A stretch of 28,428 nucleotides of DNA from CAYUVA01 sp964448115 [NCBI: uncultured bacterium]. Lineage in GTDB: Bacteria > CAYUVA01. This document shows positions 7,453 to 15,618 of the stretch, one piece after another. The stretch spans positions 1-28,428 of the forward strand of contig CAYUVA010000050.1 of NCBI GenBank assembly GCA_964448115.1, read 5' to 3'. Each line of letters opens with the position of its first letter. Position 1 is the first letter of the stretch. Both the position numbers and the translations under genes were made by a program. The notes under the pieces are model-generated. The model did not search any database, had not been told where the DNA came from, and saw only the letters and a program-made list of their open reading frames with translations.

Positions 7453-8145
7453 TTAACCGGAAACCATATCCACAAAAAGGCGAAAGATAAACATCAGTCC
7501 CTTGTATGTGGGGAGCTTGGAATGCCCTGATGCACGGCAGAACTCGTGGCTGGCGATCTCCTTGACCCGATACCCTTTTTTCAGCGCTTTAACCACCATC
7601 TCCTGCTCGATCTCGAAGCCGCGAGAACGCAGATCCAACGACCAGGCAGCCTCTTTTGTGATCGCCTTGAAACCGTTTAGCACATCGGTAAGCTCTGACT
7701 TGTAGCGCAGGTTTATAAGCAGGGTGATGAAGCCGGCGCCGACCATGCGCAGGTAATTGGTCAGGTTGCCGTGAATCTCGTCGCTCCCACCCAGTAGCCG
7801 TGAGCCGATGATCATGTCAGCCTCGCCCTTTATTATCGGCTCCACGAGCCGGGGGATATCGGCTGGATCATGTGAGCCATCGGAGTCGATGAGCACTATA
7901 ATATCGCCCTTGGCATCGTTGATGCCGATGATTATTGCTTCCCCTTTGCCCCGCCCGGAGTCCTGCAAGAGGGTAACTTCGGGGTAGCCGGCTGCGATCT
8001 GTGCAGTTCCGTCTGTCGATGATCCATCAACGACGATTATCTGGTCGCAGTGCGGTCTTACGCCCTCGATCACCTTTGCGATGGAGCCTGCCTCGTTCTT
8101 GGTTGGTATGACCACGCTTACCGAGTCAGCTTTTCTATTATTCAT
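7453..8145 (-). CDS. Glycosyltransferase family 2, DPM1-like
   Basis: The 230-residue GT-A enzyme has VSVVIPTKNEAGSIAKVI, IIVVDGSSTDGT and the metal site DSDGSHDP (residues 87-94). MIIGSRLLGG and LTDVLNGFKAITKEA follow, as in dolichyl-phosphate mannose/glucose synthases. The ATG at 8145 lies about 15 bases after an AAGGAG; an in-frame GTG at 8175 or TTG at 8178 is possible. It probably charges a polyprenyl phosphate with a sugar for the membrane-bound GT-C transferase encoded upstream. It differs from the other DPM1-like gene of the cluster (4948-5658), so two sugar-phosphate lipids may be made. Confidence 0.9.
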   Translation of the reverse strand: MNNRKADSVSVVIPTKNEAGSIAKVIEGVRPHCDQIIVVDGSSTDGTAQIAAGYPEVTLLQDSGRGKGEAIIIGINDAKGDIIVLIDSDGSHDPADIPRLVEPIIKGEADMIIGSRLLGGSDEIHGNLTNYLRMVGAGFITLLINLRYKSELTDVLNGFKAITKEAAWSLDLRSRGFEIEQEMVVKALKKGYRVKEIASHEFCRASGHSKLPTYKGLMFIFRLFVDMVSG

Positions 8146-8184
8146 CAATGTTCTATTATCGCTCCTTCCTTTCACCAAGCCTGG

Positions 8185-8442
8185 CTATTTCATCTTTCTT
8201 TCGATGGATCTTAAGGACCTGTTTATATCCTCCAAGGCTCTTCGTACTCCTTGCAGCTCACCGGCTATCTGTTTTTGTGAGTCGATCAGGTTGTTCACAT
8301 CGAACCTGTTGAAGGCTGGATCAGATGCATCTGCTGTACGGCAGCTTTTGATGCTTATATCCAGTGCAAATGTGGCAAGGACTATGAGGGTAACCAAGAG
8401 GATAACGGTCTTTAGCTCGTTGCTGGTTATCAATTTTTCCAT
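8185..8442 (-). CDS. Small membrane protein with C-terminal coiled coil
   Basis: The start is the ATG at 8442, preceded by AGGGGGGATC as a ribosome site; a longer frame back to 8577 would run over the 3' end of the neighbouring gene and is not needed. The 85-residue product has a single strong membrane segment (TVILLVTLIVLATFAL, about residues 12-28). After a short loop comes a heptad-like helix, LIDSQKQIAGELQGVRRALE followed by DINRSLRSIERKMK. It has no signal cleavage site and no known catalytic motif. I do not recognise a family. Its place between the GT39-like protein and a DPM1-like enzyme suggests an accessory or scaffold role; this is inference. Confidence 0.7.
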   Translation of the reverse strand: MEKLITSNELKTVILLVTLIVLATFALDISIKSCRTADASDPAFNRFDVNNLIDSQKQIAGELQGVRRALEDINRSLRSIERKMK

Positions 8443-8461
8443 GATGATCCCCCCTTTCGTT

Positions 8462-11400
8462 TCATTCGATCTTGAACCATGCGCCGTGTCCGTGCCTGCC
8501 CATGGCGAGTATCCTCCCATCGCTAGCAATATCAAGAGCCATGATACCCCCGGGAAGGTTAGCCTGAAAGGGATCACGCAGGGAGCCGCCGCTCGCGTTC
8601 ATCAGTTTAGTGCCCTGCCTGGTATAGATATGGACCCTATTATCGCCCATGGCATGCAGGTAAATAAGGTTCTGGTCCGCTACCATCCTGATATCAGCGC
8701 AGTCGAGCTTCTCTACCTTTATCTGTTGGGATATCTCGCCGCTGGTATCGAGAAGATAGATGGATCCCTTTTCCCTGTCCAGGCAATATGCCTGGCGAGC
8801 TGATGCGGGGCATATAGCCGATGCCGCCAGCAACACCCTGTGGTCTAGAATCGGCTCATGGCTCCAGGATCCATCAGCCTTTCTATGATGCCAAATAATC
8901 ACCTTTCCGCCGCAGGACACCAGGTTGTCCTCATCGAGCACGGCAAGGTCTATCGGTTCGTACCCCGGCCTGGAGAAGATCACCTCGACTTTTTCGCCGG
9001 GGATTATGCGGACGATCTTGCGATTCCAGAAGTCGGGAGAATATATGCTCCCATCTGGTGCAGTATAGATGAAGAAATTCTTAGGCCAGCTTGCCGGTAG
9101 AACCGTGCTATAGACTTCGGGCACTGGCATCTTATGCTCGATGATTCCCTGCTCGGACAACATGAGCAGCGCGATATTCACACCCTCGGCTGCGTATATT
9201 GTGCCATCTGGCGCGATGGCAAGGTCGCGTAGTTGCGGTTTGTGCTCCCAGTCATCGCCCAGGTCAACCTTGAAAGGCGCCAGTTGGTGCGCCTTAACAA
9301 CGCTTGGTTGAATGGCAACCGCCCTAAGCTCGTTATCGTAAGGCATCATCGAGTAGAGCATTGTAGCCGGCAAGCCTTCTGAATATCCAGGCGCCTGAAT
9401 CTCAATAGACAAGAATGGAGGCTCATCCCCATCGGGCATTTCTCCATAGACCTCCAATCCATTTGCCCCCCAGGAGATATAAGTTCTTGTCCTGTATCCG
9501 CTGGCATCATGCCTCAGTTGCATCACAACACCGTTTACCTTCAGGACAGGATTTTTCGTGTTCGTCCTTAGCGCAACCCTGCTGTAGGATGATGGTTGAT
9601 AAAAGAAGCTGCCCGACAGCCGATATGCCACTGCGGAAGCAAAGTCAGGACACAAGGTCGCCATCTCTTTTGCATCAAACCCCCCCTTGCGCACCTGGCA
9701 TGATGCTACCGGTTTTGCATCCTGCTCCCGGCTGCCAAGAAGCTCCAGATTCAAGCCCCTGATGCGCTCGATATCATCTACGGTCGCGGTGAAGCTCCTG
9801 AATGCCTTTATCCCGTCGGTGTAGATATCCTCGACCCTTCCATTGGGGAAGTACTGCTTTAGCAGGCGCAGGTTGATATCACCATCCGGCGAATAGCCCA
9901 GGATACAAGCGATATCTTTATCCAGGAGATCAAACAAGGGGAATGTCCTGCCAAAGGAATACCGCGAAAAGGTGTTGATGCGCCCAGAACCGCCATAAGC
10001 AAAGTAGTTGACCGTCTCTATATCCGCCGCTGCCATAAGGTATATCTTGTAACTGTTATAATTATCCCTGATGAACTCGCCGATCGCGGTGCTTTGTATG
10101 GTCTGGCTCAGATGCCTCTGTTTGGATGGCTTGAGGATGTATATAATATTGTCAGCAGCGGCAGGGATGACCATAGCAGCCAAGAGCAATGTCAAAACTA
10201 TCGAAGAAGTCTTACTCTTTTCGAATAAACCAGCCAAGGAGCGAGCAACCATGAATATGCCAAGCGCAATGACGATATATACAAGCCCTTGGTGTCCCAC
10301 GATCCTACGCGGATTTGGCTCAGAGAATATGGAGGGCAACCCGAGCACAATAAACCAGCTTACCAGAAAAAAGCATTCCTCGCGTCTCAGGTTGAATACG
10401 CAGTAGGCTAGCCCCAGGATAAAGAACATGGCAAGGTACCGATTGAGCAGCGGTCCATCCCGCTTGAAGATATCCGCTGTCGGGAACATCTTTATATTAT
10501 ATGTATAAGCCAGCTTGCGCAGGTTCTCGCTTATCCGCTCCTTGTAGTCCTTGTAGGCAAATACCTGCTTTGGGTTAGTCAATCCTCCAGGAAAAAAGGT
10601 GCGCTTGTGGGGGATTATAATAAGGTAAAACATCAAGGCGGCTCCGATGAAGAAAAAAGGGAGCGAGTGCCATGACCTGACAAAGTAGCGAGCATGGAAG
10701 ACCAGCTTATAGAAAAGGTGCAGAAACATTATCCCAAAGGCTACCTGAAACGGGTAAAAGGTTGTCCATCCGAAGATAACCAGCACCCCGGCTATGAAAT
10801 AATCGTAGAACCTGTTGTATCTGATGCCCCGCAGCCAAAAGAAAAGCGCTAAGGCAAGCAGCCAGGGCACATTTACCTCCAGCTCGAGGCGATCCGCCTC
10901 GATTGAAGCCCACAAGCCGGTCGCCATCAATGCGCTGCCAAGCAATGCCAGCCTGGTGCCGAATAGAATGCGATACAGAAAATAGCTGAAGATCAATGTT
11001 AAAATGGATGCGACCATGGGAACGAACTTGATGGCTAACTTGCCGGTCCCGGCAAGCCAGATTGCAGGCAGCATCATGTACGGGGCGGTCGAGCCCCTAT
11101 CACGCACCACCGGTGTATAGCTCCATCCCCTTTCCATAAGCAGATGTGCGTTCTCGCCCAGCCAGGTCTCATCGACCCAAAGCCCCAGAGCCTGTGATTT
11201 CCAGTCCGCAACCCGAAGATAGATGCCGATGATCAGTATGATGCCGAGCAAGAAAAGCTCAATCCATCTTCGCTTAAGGCGCATATCGTATGTGTCGATG
11301 AACGGCTTATGGATGAAAAGCAGATACGCGCAAAGGAACATTGCCGAAATGCCATAGGAGATCCAGCCCGGTGCGATCTTGCCCTGGACGAAGAGGATCT

Positions 11401-11560
11401 GTCCCAATGCCGCTGTGCCTGCAAACAGCCCTACACCGAGGGTTATCTTGGCTTTTTTGGGTTTCAGAACCACAAGCAGCAAGGTAAACATGGCAGAGGC
11501 TATGATGCCGATGCCGGGCAGTGTCTTATACAACGGTAACAGTTGCAGCTTTGCATCCAT
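8462..11560 (-). CDS. GT39/PMT-like membrane glycosyltransferase fused to a C-terminal beta-propeller
   Basis: The 1032-residue protein has two parts. Residues about 1-480 hold many membrane spans and the GT-C signature early in the first large loop: LRVADWKSQALGLWVDETWL, where D130-E131 match the catalytic acidic pair of GT39/ArnT enzymes. Such enzymes use polyprenyl-phosphate sugars on the outer face of the membrane. Residues about 480-740 are soluble. Residues about 750-1032 are NHL/six-blade-propeller-like, with blades such as LRDLAIAPDGTIYAAEG, FIYTAPDGSIYSPDFWNRKI and IMALDIASDGRILAMGR. The normal GT39 length is 500-600, so the soluble tail is a large addition. The start at 11560 lacks a strong ribosome site. 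Two DPM1-like enzymes in the same cluster could supply its donor. Confidence 0.87.
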   Translation of the reverse strand: MDAKLQLLPLYKTLPGIGIIASAMFTLLLVVLKPKKAKITLGVGLFAGTAALGQILFVQGKIAPGWISYGISAMFLCAYLLFIHKPFIDTYDMRLKRRWIELFLLGIILIIGIYLRVADWKSQALGLWVDETWLGENAHLLMERGWSYTPVVRDRGSTAPYMMLPAIWLAGTGKLAIKFVPMVASILTLIFSYFLYRILFGTRLALLGSALMATGLWASIEADRLELEVNVPWLLALALFFWLRGIRYNRFYDYFIAGVLVIFGWTTFYPFQVAFGIMFLHLFYKLVFHARYFVRSWHSLPFFFIGAALMFYLIIIPHKRTFFPGGLTNPKQVFAYKDYKERISENLRKLAYTYNIKMFPTADIFKRDGPLLNRYLAMFFILGLAYCVFNLRREECFFLVSWFIVLGLPSIFSEPNPRRIVGHQGLVYIVIALGIFMVARSLAGLFEKSKTSSIVLTLLLAAMVIPAAADNIIYILKPSKQRHLSQTIQSTAIGEFIRDNYNSYKIYLMAAADIETVNYFAYGGSGRINTFSRYSFGRTFPLFDLLDKDIACILGYSPDGDINLRLLKQYFPNGRVEDIYTDGIKAFRSFTATVDDIERIRGLNLELLGSREQDAKPVASCQVRKGGFDAKEMATLCPDFASAVAYRLSGSFFYQPSSYSRVALRTNTKNPVLKVNGVVMQLRHDASGYRTRTYISWGANGLEVYGEMPDGDEPPFLSIEIQAPGYSEGLPATMLYSMMPYDNELRAVAIQPSVVKAHQLAPFKVDLGDDWEHKPQLRDLAIAPDGTIYAAEGVNIALLMLSEQGIIEHKMPVPEVYSTVLPASWPKNFFIYTAPDGSIYSPDFWNRKIVRIIPGEKVEVIFSRPGYEPIDLAVLDEDNLVSCGGKVIIWHHRKADGSWSHEPILDHRVLLAASAICPASARQAYCLDREKGSIYLLDTSGEISQQIKVEKLDCADIRMVADQNLIYLHAMGDNRVHIYTRQGTKLMNASGGSLRDPFQANLPGGIMALDIASDGRILAMGRHGHGAWFKIE

Positions 11561-11610
11561 TTTCTTAGCGTTGAGATATTACCCGCCATTACGCCACAAT
11601 ACAAGTCGGC

Positions 11611-12867
11611 TTAGCCTTCAGTTGCGTCGCCGCTAGCGTCCAGATCCTGGTAAAGCTCCTCGAGTTCAGCGATCATCCTGGCAACCGAGTATTCCGCTCC
11701 CACCAGTTCCCTGCCGGCTTTGCCCATCCGCTTCCTGAGCTTCTCATCAGCAAGCAGCTCCACCACTCGCCTGGCGAATAGTTGCTCATCATCAGCGAGG
11801 CAAAGATGCTGCCCATCGACTGCATCGATCCCCTCCAGTCCAACCGATGTGGTAACCACGCCTAGCTGCATTGCCAATGACTGGAGCAGCTTGACCTTGA
11901 TGCCGCCGCCGAGACGCAAGGGGATGACAGAGACCTGCATTCGATCAAGGAAATCAGGGAGGTCGCCGATGAAGCCAGGCACCTCGACGCCATACTTAGC
12001 ACTCATTTTATGCAGGTAATTCGGGGGATTTTTCCCCAGCACATAAAGCCTGGTATCGGGCATTCGTTTGCGCACCACAAGCCATATCTTCTCGGTGAAA
12101 TAGGCTATCGCATCCAGGTTGGCATCGTGCTCGAAATTGCCGATAAAGACCACTGAGCCGGGGATTTTAGGTGTATATTTGGGTTTGAATATCTCTGTAT
12201 CCACGCCATGGTGGATTATCTTAATTCTCCTTTGCGTCTTTGCGTGCGGATCTCCAATCAGCTCAGCCAGTTGATGTGCATCCTCTTGGGTAACGGTTAT
12301 GATGCGCTGAAAGTTTCGGTAATAGCTCGCCTCGAAGCGCCTCCATTTATTGAGTTGCCACCTGAGAAAAGCTTTTTTCAGCGGATGCCTGGCATTTTCC
12401 ATTTTGCGTAGAGCCGGTTTTGTTCCCAGTTCGTGAAGATCGAGCACCTTTGGGACATCTGCCACGAGGCTTGCATAGGGTGATAGCTGGCTGAACTCAA
12501 ATTGGACTGTGTCTGGCTTCCATTGCTCCAATGCCACTAGGAGCTTCCTTGAAAACTCGGTGCGGCAGTACTTGGCGATGAAGTATGGCTGGTCGCAGGC
12601 AATCGATCTCAGGAAATCCTTTGCCCTTGAAGCGAGCAGAGATAATGCTCCCCATCCAGCAAGTTCCTTTTTATCTTTGTATGGGACGGTCATCGCGCTG
12701 GCGTAAAGCCCCTTCAATACATCGAGTGTCTCCCCCTTGCGCGCGAAACTAAGCAGGTATAGCTGGTGCTTTTTGCTCAGGTGCTTGAAGTAGTTGTAGA
12801 GGGTCAATCCGCCGGCGTGGGTGGCTTGGGGATGTGGCATGTAGGGCGAGACGATGAGGATCTTCAC
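11611..12867 (-). CDS. Glycosyltransferase family 4 with repeat-derived insert
   Basis: The start is the GTG at 12867, which overlaps the upstream stop (GTGA) and follows AAAAGGA, giving VKILIVSPYMPHPQATHAGG. An in-frame longer start at 12924 lies inside the upstream gene. The 418-residue GT-B protein has VVFIGNFEHDANLDAIAYF and the donor-site region IPLRLGGGIKVKLLQSLAM. This resembles EPS-associated transferases, but the usual second Glu of the E(x7)E region appears as Gln (about residue 329). Between LAELIGD and IKIIHHGVDTEIF it contains HAKTQRR (about residues 208-214), encoded by a copy of the genome's CGCAAAGA repeat. Donor and acceptor are unknown. Confidence 0.9.
   Translation of the reverse strand: MKILIVSPYMPHPQATHAGGLTLYNYFKHLSKKHQLYLLSFARKGETLDVLKGLYASAMTVPYKDKKELAGWGALSLLASRAKDFLRSIACDQPYFIAKYCRTEFSRKLLVALEQWKPDTVQFEFSQLSPYASLVADVPKVLDLHELGTKPALRKMENARHPLKKAFLRWQLNKWRRFEASYYRNFQRIITVTQEDAHQLAELIGDPHAKTQRRIKIIHHGVDTEIFKPKYTPKIPGSVVFIGNFEHDANLDAIAYFTEKIWLVVRKRMPDTRLYVLGKNPPNYLHKMSAKYGVEVPGFIGDLPDFLDRMQVSVIPLRLGGGIKVKLLQSLAMQLGVVTTSVGLEGIDAVDGQHLCLADDEQLFARRVVELLADEKLRKRMGKAGRELVGAEYSVARMIAELEELYQDLDASGDATEG
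12226..12246 (-). repeat. CGCAAAGA-type repeat copy inside a glycosyltransferase coding region
   Basis: On the minus strand this reads CACGCAAAGACGCAAAGGAG, matching the units in the arrays at 7267-7376 and 5774-5789 (inverted there). It stays in frame in the GT4 gene and codes for HAKTQRR. Confidence 0.75.
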
Positions 12868-13805
12868 TTTATCCGAGTCCTTTTGAGCACCTCGATGTCG
12901 CTGAGCGCGCCTCCTGATTCGCACTTCGGCTCATCAAGCTCCCTGTAGCGGGCAAGAGCCTGCTTGTAGCCCAGGTAGCCGTATAAGGAAAAGTTTTTCC
13001 CCACCCGCAGCCAGTTGAGGCGATGAAGCGCTTTATGTTCGGCGATTAACTTGCCATCACTGATATTCTTCCAGAAGAACAGGTAATAGTTTCGATAGAA
13101 GATCATCCTGATGTAATCCGGGGTGAAGTACCTTCCGATGGTGCCTCGATGGCGATGATGAGCTTTCGCATTAGGGACGAAAAGTGTCCGGTACCCTTTA
13201 AGCCAGGCGCGAAACGAGATATCGGTATCCTCGCAGTAAAAGGGATAGTACAGCGGGTCGAACCCATTGAGCTTGAGGTAGATATCCCTGTTGACCAGGG
13301 AGGAGCCACCGCCAGCGTAAAGAACCTCCTTGATGTCATCATCGAGCACCGGATAGTGCCTGACCTTGATCAGCCCGAAGCGCTTGAACCAACTGGTCAG
13401 CCCGGTCTCCTCCCATCTTCGTTTCCGCGATTGGTGGATGATTCGTGCCGTAACCGCGAAGATATCATCGCCACCGACCATGACCTCCATTAACCTGGCT
13501 AGCGCATCCGCTTCGAGAACCATGTCATTATTCAACAGCAGGGAGTACTTGCCGGATGCGCCCTGCACGCCTTTGTTCACCGATGCTGCAAAGCCTTGAT
13601 TGCTTTGGTTGACCATGGTGCGAGTCCAGGGAAATCGCTCCCTGAGCAAATCGACCGTGTTGTCGCTCGAGGCATCATCGACCACGATGACCTCGCAGTC
13701 TATGGAGGCTATCGCGATGGCACCAGCGAGCGCTTCCAGTGTTGACGGCAGCAGCTTGGCGCCGTTGAAGGTCGGTATTATCACGCTTACATCCATTGTA
13801 CGCAT
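12864..13805 (-). CDS. Glycosyltransferase family 2, rhamnosyltransferase-like
   Basis: The ATG at 13805 has GAGGGG five bases upstream, giving MRTMDVSVIIPTFNGAKLL. The 313-residue product has EVIVVDDASSDNTVDLL, a metal-binding NND (residues about 92-94 in YSLLLNNDMVL) and the acceptor-side FYCEDTDISFRAWLKGYRTL. The last is the ED..L..R..G motif of wbbL-type rhamnosyl/GlcNAc-chain transferases. A C-terminal amphipathic region (FYRNYYLFFWKN) may touch the membrane. It is the first gene of the minus-strand glycan cluster and overlaps the following GT4 by GTGA. The cluster promoter is not evident; the 85-base gap to cobA-hemD suggests read-through from there is possible. Confidence 0.92.
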   Translation of the reverse strand: MRTMDVSVIIPTFNGAKLLPSTLEALAGAIAIASIDCEVIVVDDASSDNTVDLLRERFPWTRTMVNQSNQGFAASVNKGVQGASGKYSLLLNNDMVLEADALARLMEVMVGGDDIFAVTARIIHQSRKRRWEETGLTSWFKRFGLIKVRHYPVLDDDIKEVLYAGGGSSLVNRDIYLKLNGFDPLYYPFYCEDTDISFRAWLKGYRTLFVPNAKAHHRHRGTIGRYFTPDYIRMIFYRNYYLFFWKNISDGKLIAEHKALHRLNWLRVGKNFSLYGYLGYKQALARYRELDEPKCESGGALSDIEVLKRTRIK

Positions 13806-13890
13806 AATACCCCTCAAGCATCGAAAGTTAAAGGCAGAAGGCAGGGAAATTATGATGCGCGAAAACGGGTTGTCTTCATGGGAAAGTAAT

Positions 13891-15417
13891 CTAAAGCGTT
13901 CTTATCAAAGCCTCCACTAGTCCCTCTGCGGTGTACCGCTTCGCTTCGACTATCACCTGCAAGCCATGCTCTCTTGCTGTTTTTGCGGTTACCGGCCCGA
14001 TACAGGCAGCCTTGATCTTTGAACGGCAGTGCTTAATGTGCTCCTTGGAGACCAGGCTCATGAAGTTGTTGACCGTTGAGCTGCTGGTGAATGTGCATAT
14101 ATATTGCTCGTCCTTATCCCAAAGCCCACCTATTTTTGCTTTCTGGTCATCTCTGATGACGGTTTTATAGATCGGGATCACCAGCACCTCTGCTCCCATC
14201 TCTCGCAGCCCACCAGGTAGTTCAGACGGCGCCTCAGCAGCCCTGGGGATCAGAATGCGTGTTTTTTGCTGCATATTGAGATCCTTAAATGCCTTAAGTA
14301 ATCCCCGTGATGAGAACTCTTCTTTAGGCACAAGATCTGGTTTGATGCCCCTATCAGCCAGTTCCTCGGCTGTCTTTTCACCTACTGCTGCAACGCTGTT
14401 CATGCACAGATGCCTGGCATCGTAACCATGTTTTGATATCTCATCGAAGAATATCTTTACGCCGTTTATGCTGGTGAATATTATCCAGTTGAACTGTTCC
14501 AGTTCTGTAATCGCCTGATGAAGTGGCTCATTCGGTCTTATGGGAACGGTTTGTATGGTTGGTATGGTGATCACCTCGGCGCCATGGTACTCCAGTAGTT
14601 CTTTTAATCTCCTTGATTGATCAGGAGCCCTGGTTACGATCACTTTTTTTGCGAATAATGGTTTTTTCTCCAGCCACATTATCTGTTCGCGCAGCTTTAC
14701 CACCTGTCCGACAACCAGTATTGCAGGCGGCTTGATGCCCTCTTTTCGGGCATTTATGGCGATATCTTTTATCGTCGAGGTGATCGTTTTCTGAAACGGG
14801 GCTGTTCCCCATTGAATGAGCGCAGCCGGTGTGTTTCCAGGTAAGCCATTTGCCTGCAAGCGCTCAGCGATGTATTCGAGATTCTTTACTCCCATCAAAA
14901 ATACCAGTGTACCACCTATAGTAGCCAGCGCATCATAGTTTATCGCCTCTTGTGTCTTCTCGTCTGATTCGTGCCCGGTAATGAAGGTAACCGTTGATGC
15001 GTAATCTCGATGGGTGATGGGGATGGCTGCGTAAGCCGGCGCTGCGATGGCTGAGGTTATGCCGGGGATGATCTCGAAGGGTACATCATGCTCGGCAAGC
15101 ATCTGACATTCCTCTCCTCCACGCCCGAAGACAAAGGGATCCCCGCCCTTTAGCCGGGCAACTGATTTCCCCTCACCAGCTTTTTGAACCAGCAGTTCAT
15201 TGATCTGATCTTGTAAAAGGGTATGGCTGGAAGCCTTCTTGCCAACATAGATTAGTTCTGCATCCGCCCTGGCGTACTCGAGCAGATGCGGATTGGCATG
15301 GTAATCATATACGATGACATCTGCCCTTTGGATCAGCTTTATGGCAGCTAGTGATACCAGCCCGACTGCATAGGGACCAGCCCCTATTAAATATACCTTT
15401 CCCTTTTCAGCAATCAT
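13891..15417 (-). CDS. cobA-hemD: Fused uroporphyrinogen-III C-methyltransferase / uroporphyrinogen-III synthase
   Basis: The 508-residue protein has an N-terminal SUMT domain (1 to about 245). It contains RLKGGDPFVFGRGGEE (residues 88-103), PGITSAIAAPAYAAIPITHR and TVTFITGHE. The C-terminal HemD domain (about 253-508) has VIVTRAPDQSRRLKELLEYH, WIIFTSINGVKIFF and TFTSSSTVNNF. HemD closes hydroxymethylbilane to uroporphyrinogen III, and SUMT methylates it twice to precorrin-2, leading to siroheme and cobalamin. Such fusions are common in clostridia and sulfate reducers. Siroheme from this branch would feed AhbA/AhbB. The first glycine loop reads GAGPYAVGLVSL instead of the usual GAGPGDPxLLTL, so the family's Asp there is missing. 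The ribosome site is weak. No cobalamin riboswitch box is seen upstream. Confidence 0.93.
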   Translation of the reverse strand: MIAEKGKVYLIGAGPYAVGLVSLAAIKLIQRADVIVYDYHANPHLLEYARADAELIYVGKKASSHTLLQDQINELLVQKAGEGKSVARLKGGDPFVFGRGGEECQMLAEHDVPFEIIPGITSAIAAPAYAAIPITHRDYASTVTFITGHESDEKTQEAINYDALATIGGTLVFLMGVKNLEYIAERLQANGLPGNTPAALIQWGTAPFQKTITSTIKDIAINARKEGIKPPAILVVGQVVKLREQIMWLEKKPLFAKKVIVTRAPDQSRRLKELLEYHGAEVITIPTIQTVPIRPNEPLHQAITELEQFNWIIFTSINGVKIFFDEISKHGYDARHLCMNSVAAVGEKTAEELADRGIKPDLVPKEEFSSRGLLKAFKDLNMQQKTRILIPRAAEAPSELPGGLREMGAEVLVIPIYKTVIRDDQKAKIGGLWDKDEQYICTFTSSSTVNNFMSLVSKEHIKHCRSKIKAACIGPVTAKTAREHGLQVIVEAKRYTAEGLVEALIRTL

Positions 15418-15618
15418 GCCAGCAAGAATAATAGCACCAAATCAAGGCTCTGCAAAGCATGCCCAACCGGTAAGATGTTTTGACATTCAAGAGATTTTAT
15501 AGTAGGATAACGATTGCTTCGGATAAACTGGGTAGCGTTGGAAGCTAGTTATTGCAAGGTGTCATACTAGGGCTTCTATGCAACATTACAAACTATTTAA
15601 AAACAGGAGAGTATTATT

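Noticed and set aside
7246-7530. 94-codon plus-strand frame
   Set aside because: It is a translation of the CGCAAAG and TATCACG repeats and then overlaps the GT2 gene; no protein features.
8443-8577. Longer N-terminus for the small membrane protein
   Set aside because: It would run across the 3' end of the GT39-like gene; the ATG at 8442 has a good ribosome site and sits right before the membrane helix.
15418-15618. Cobalamin riboswitch upstream of cobA-hemD
   Set aside because: No B12-box or matching stems were seen; the gap is ordinary divergent intergenic DNA with the ribosome site of the KamA-like gene at its end.
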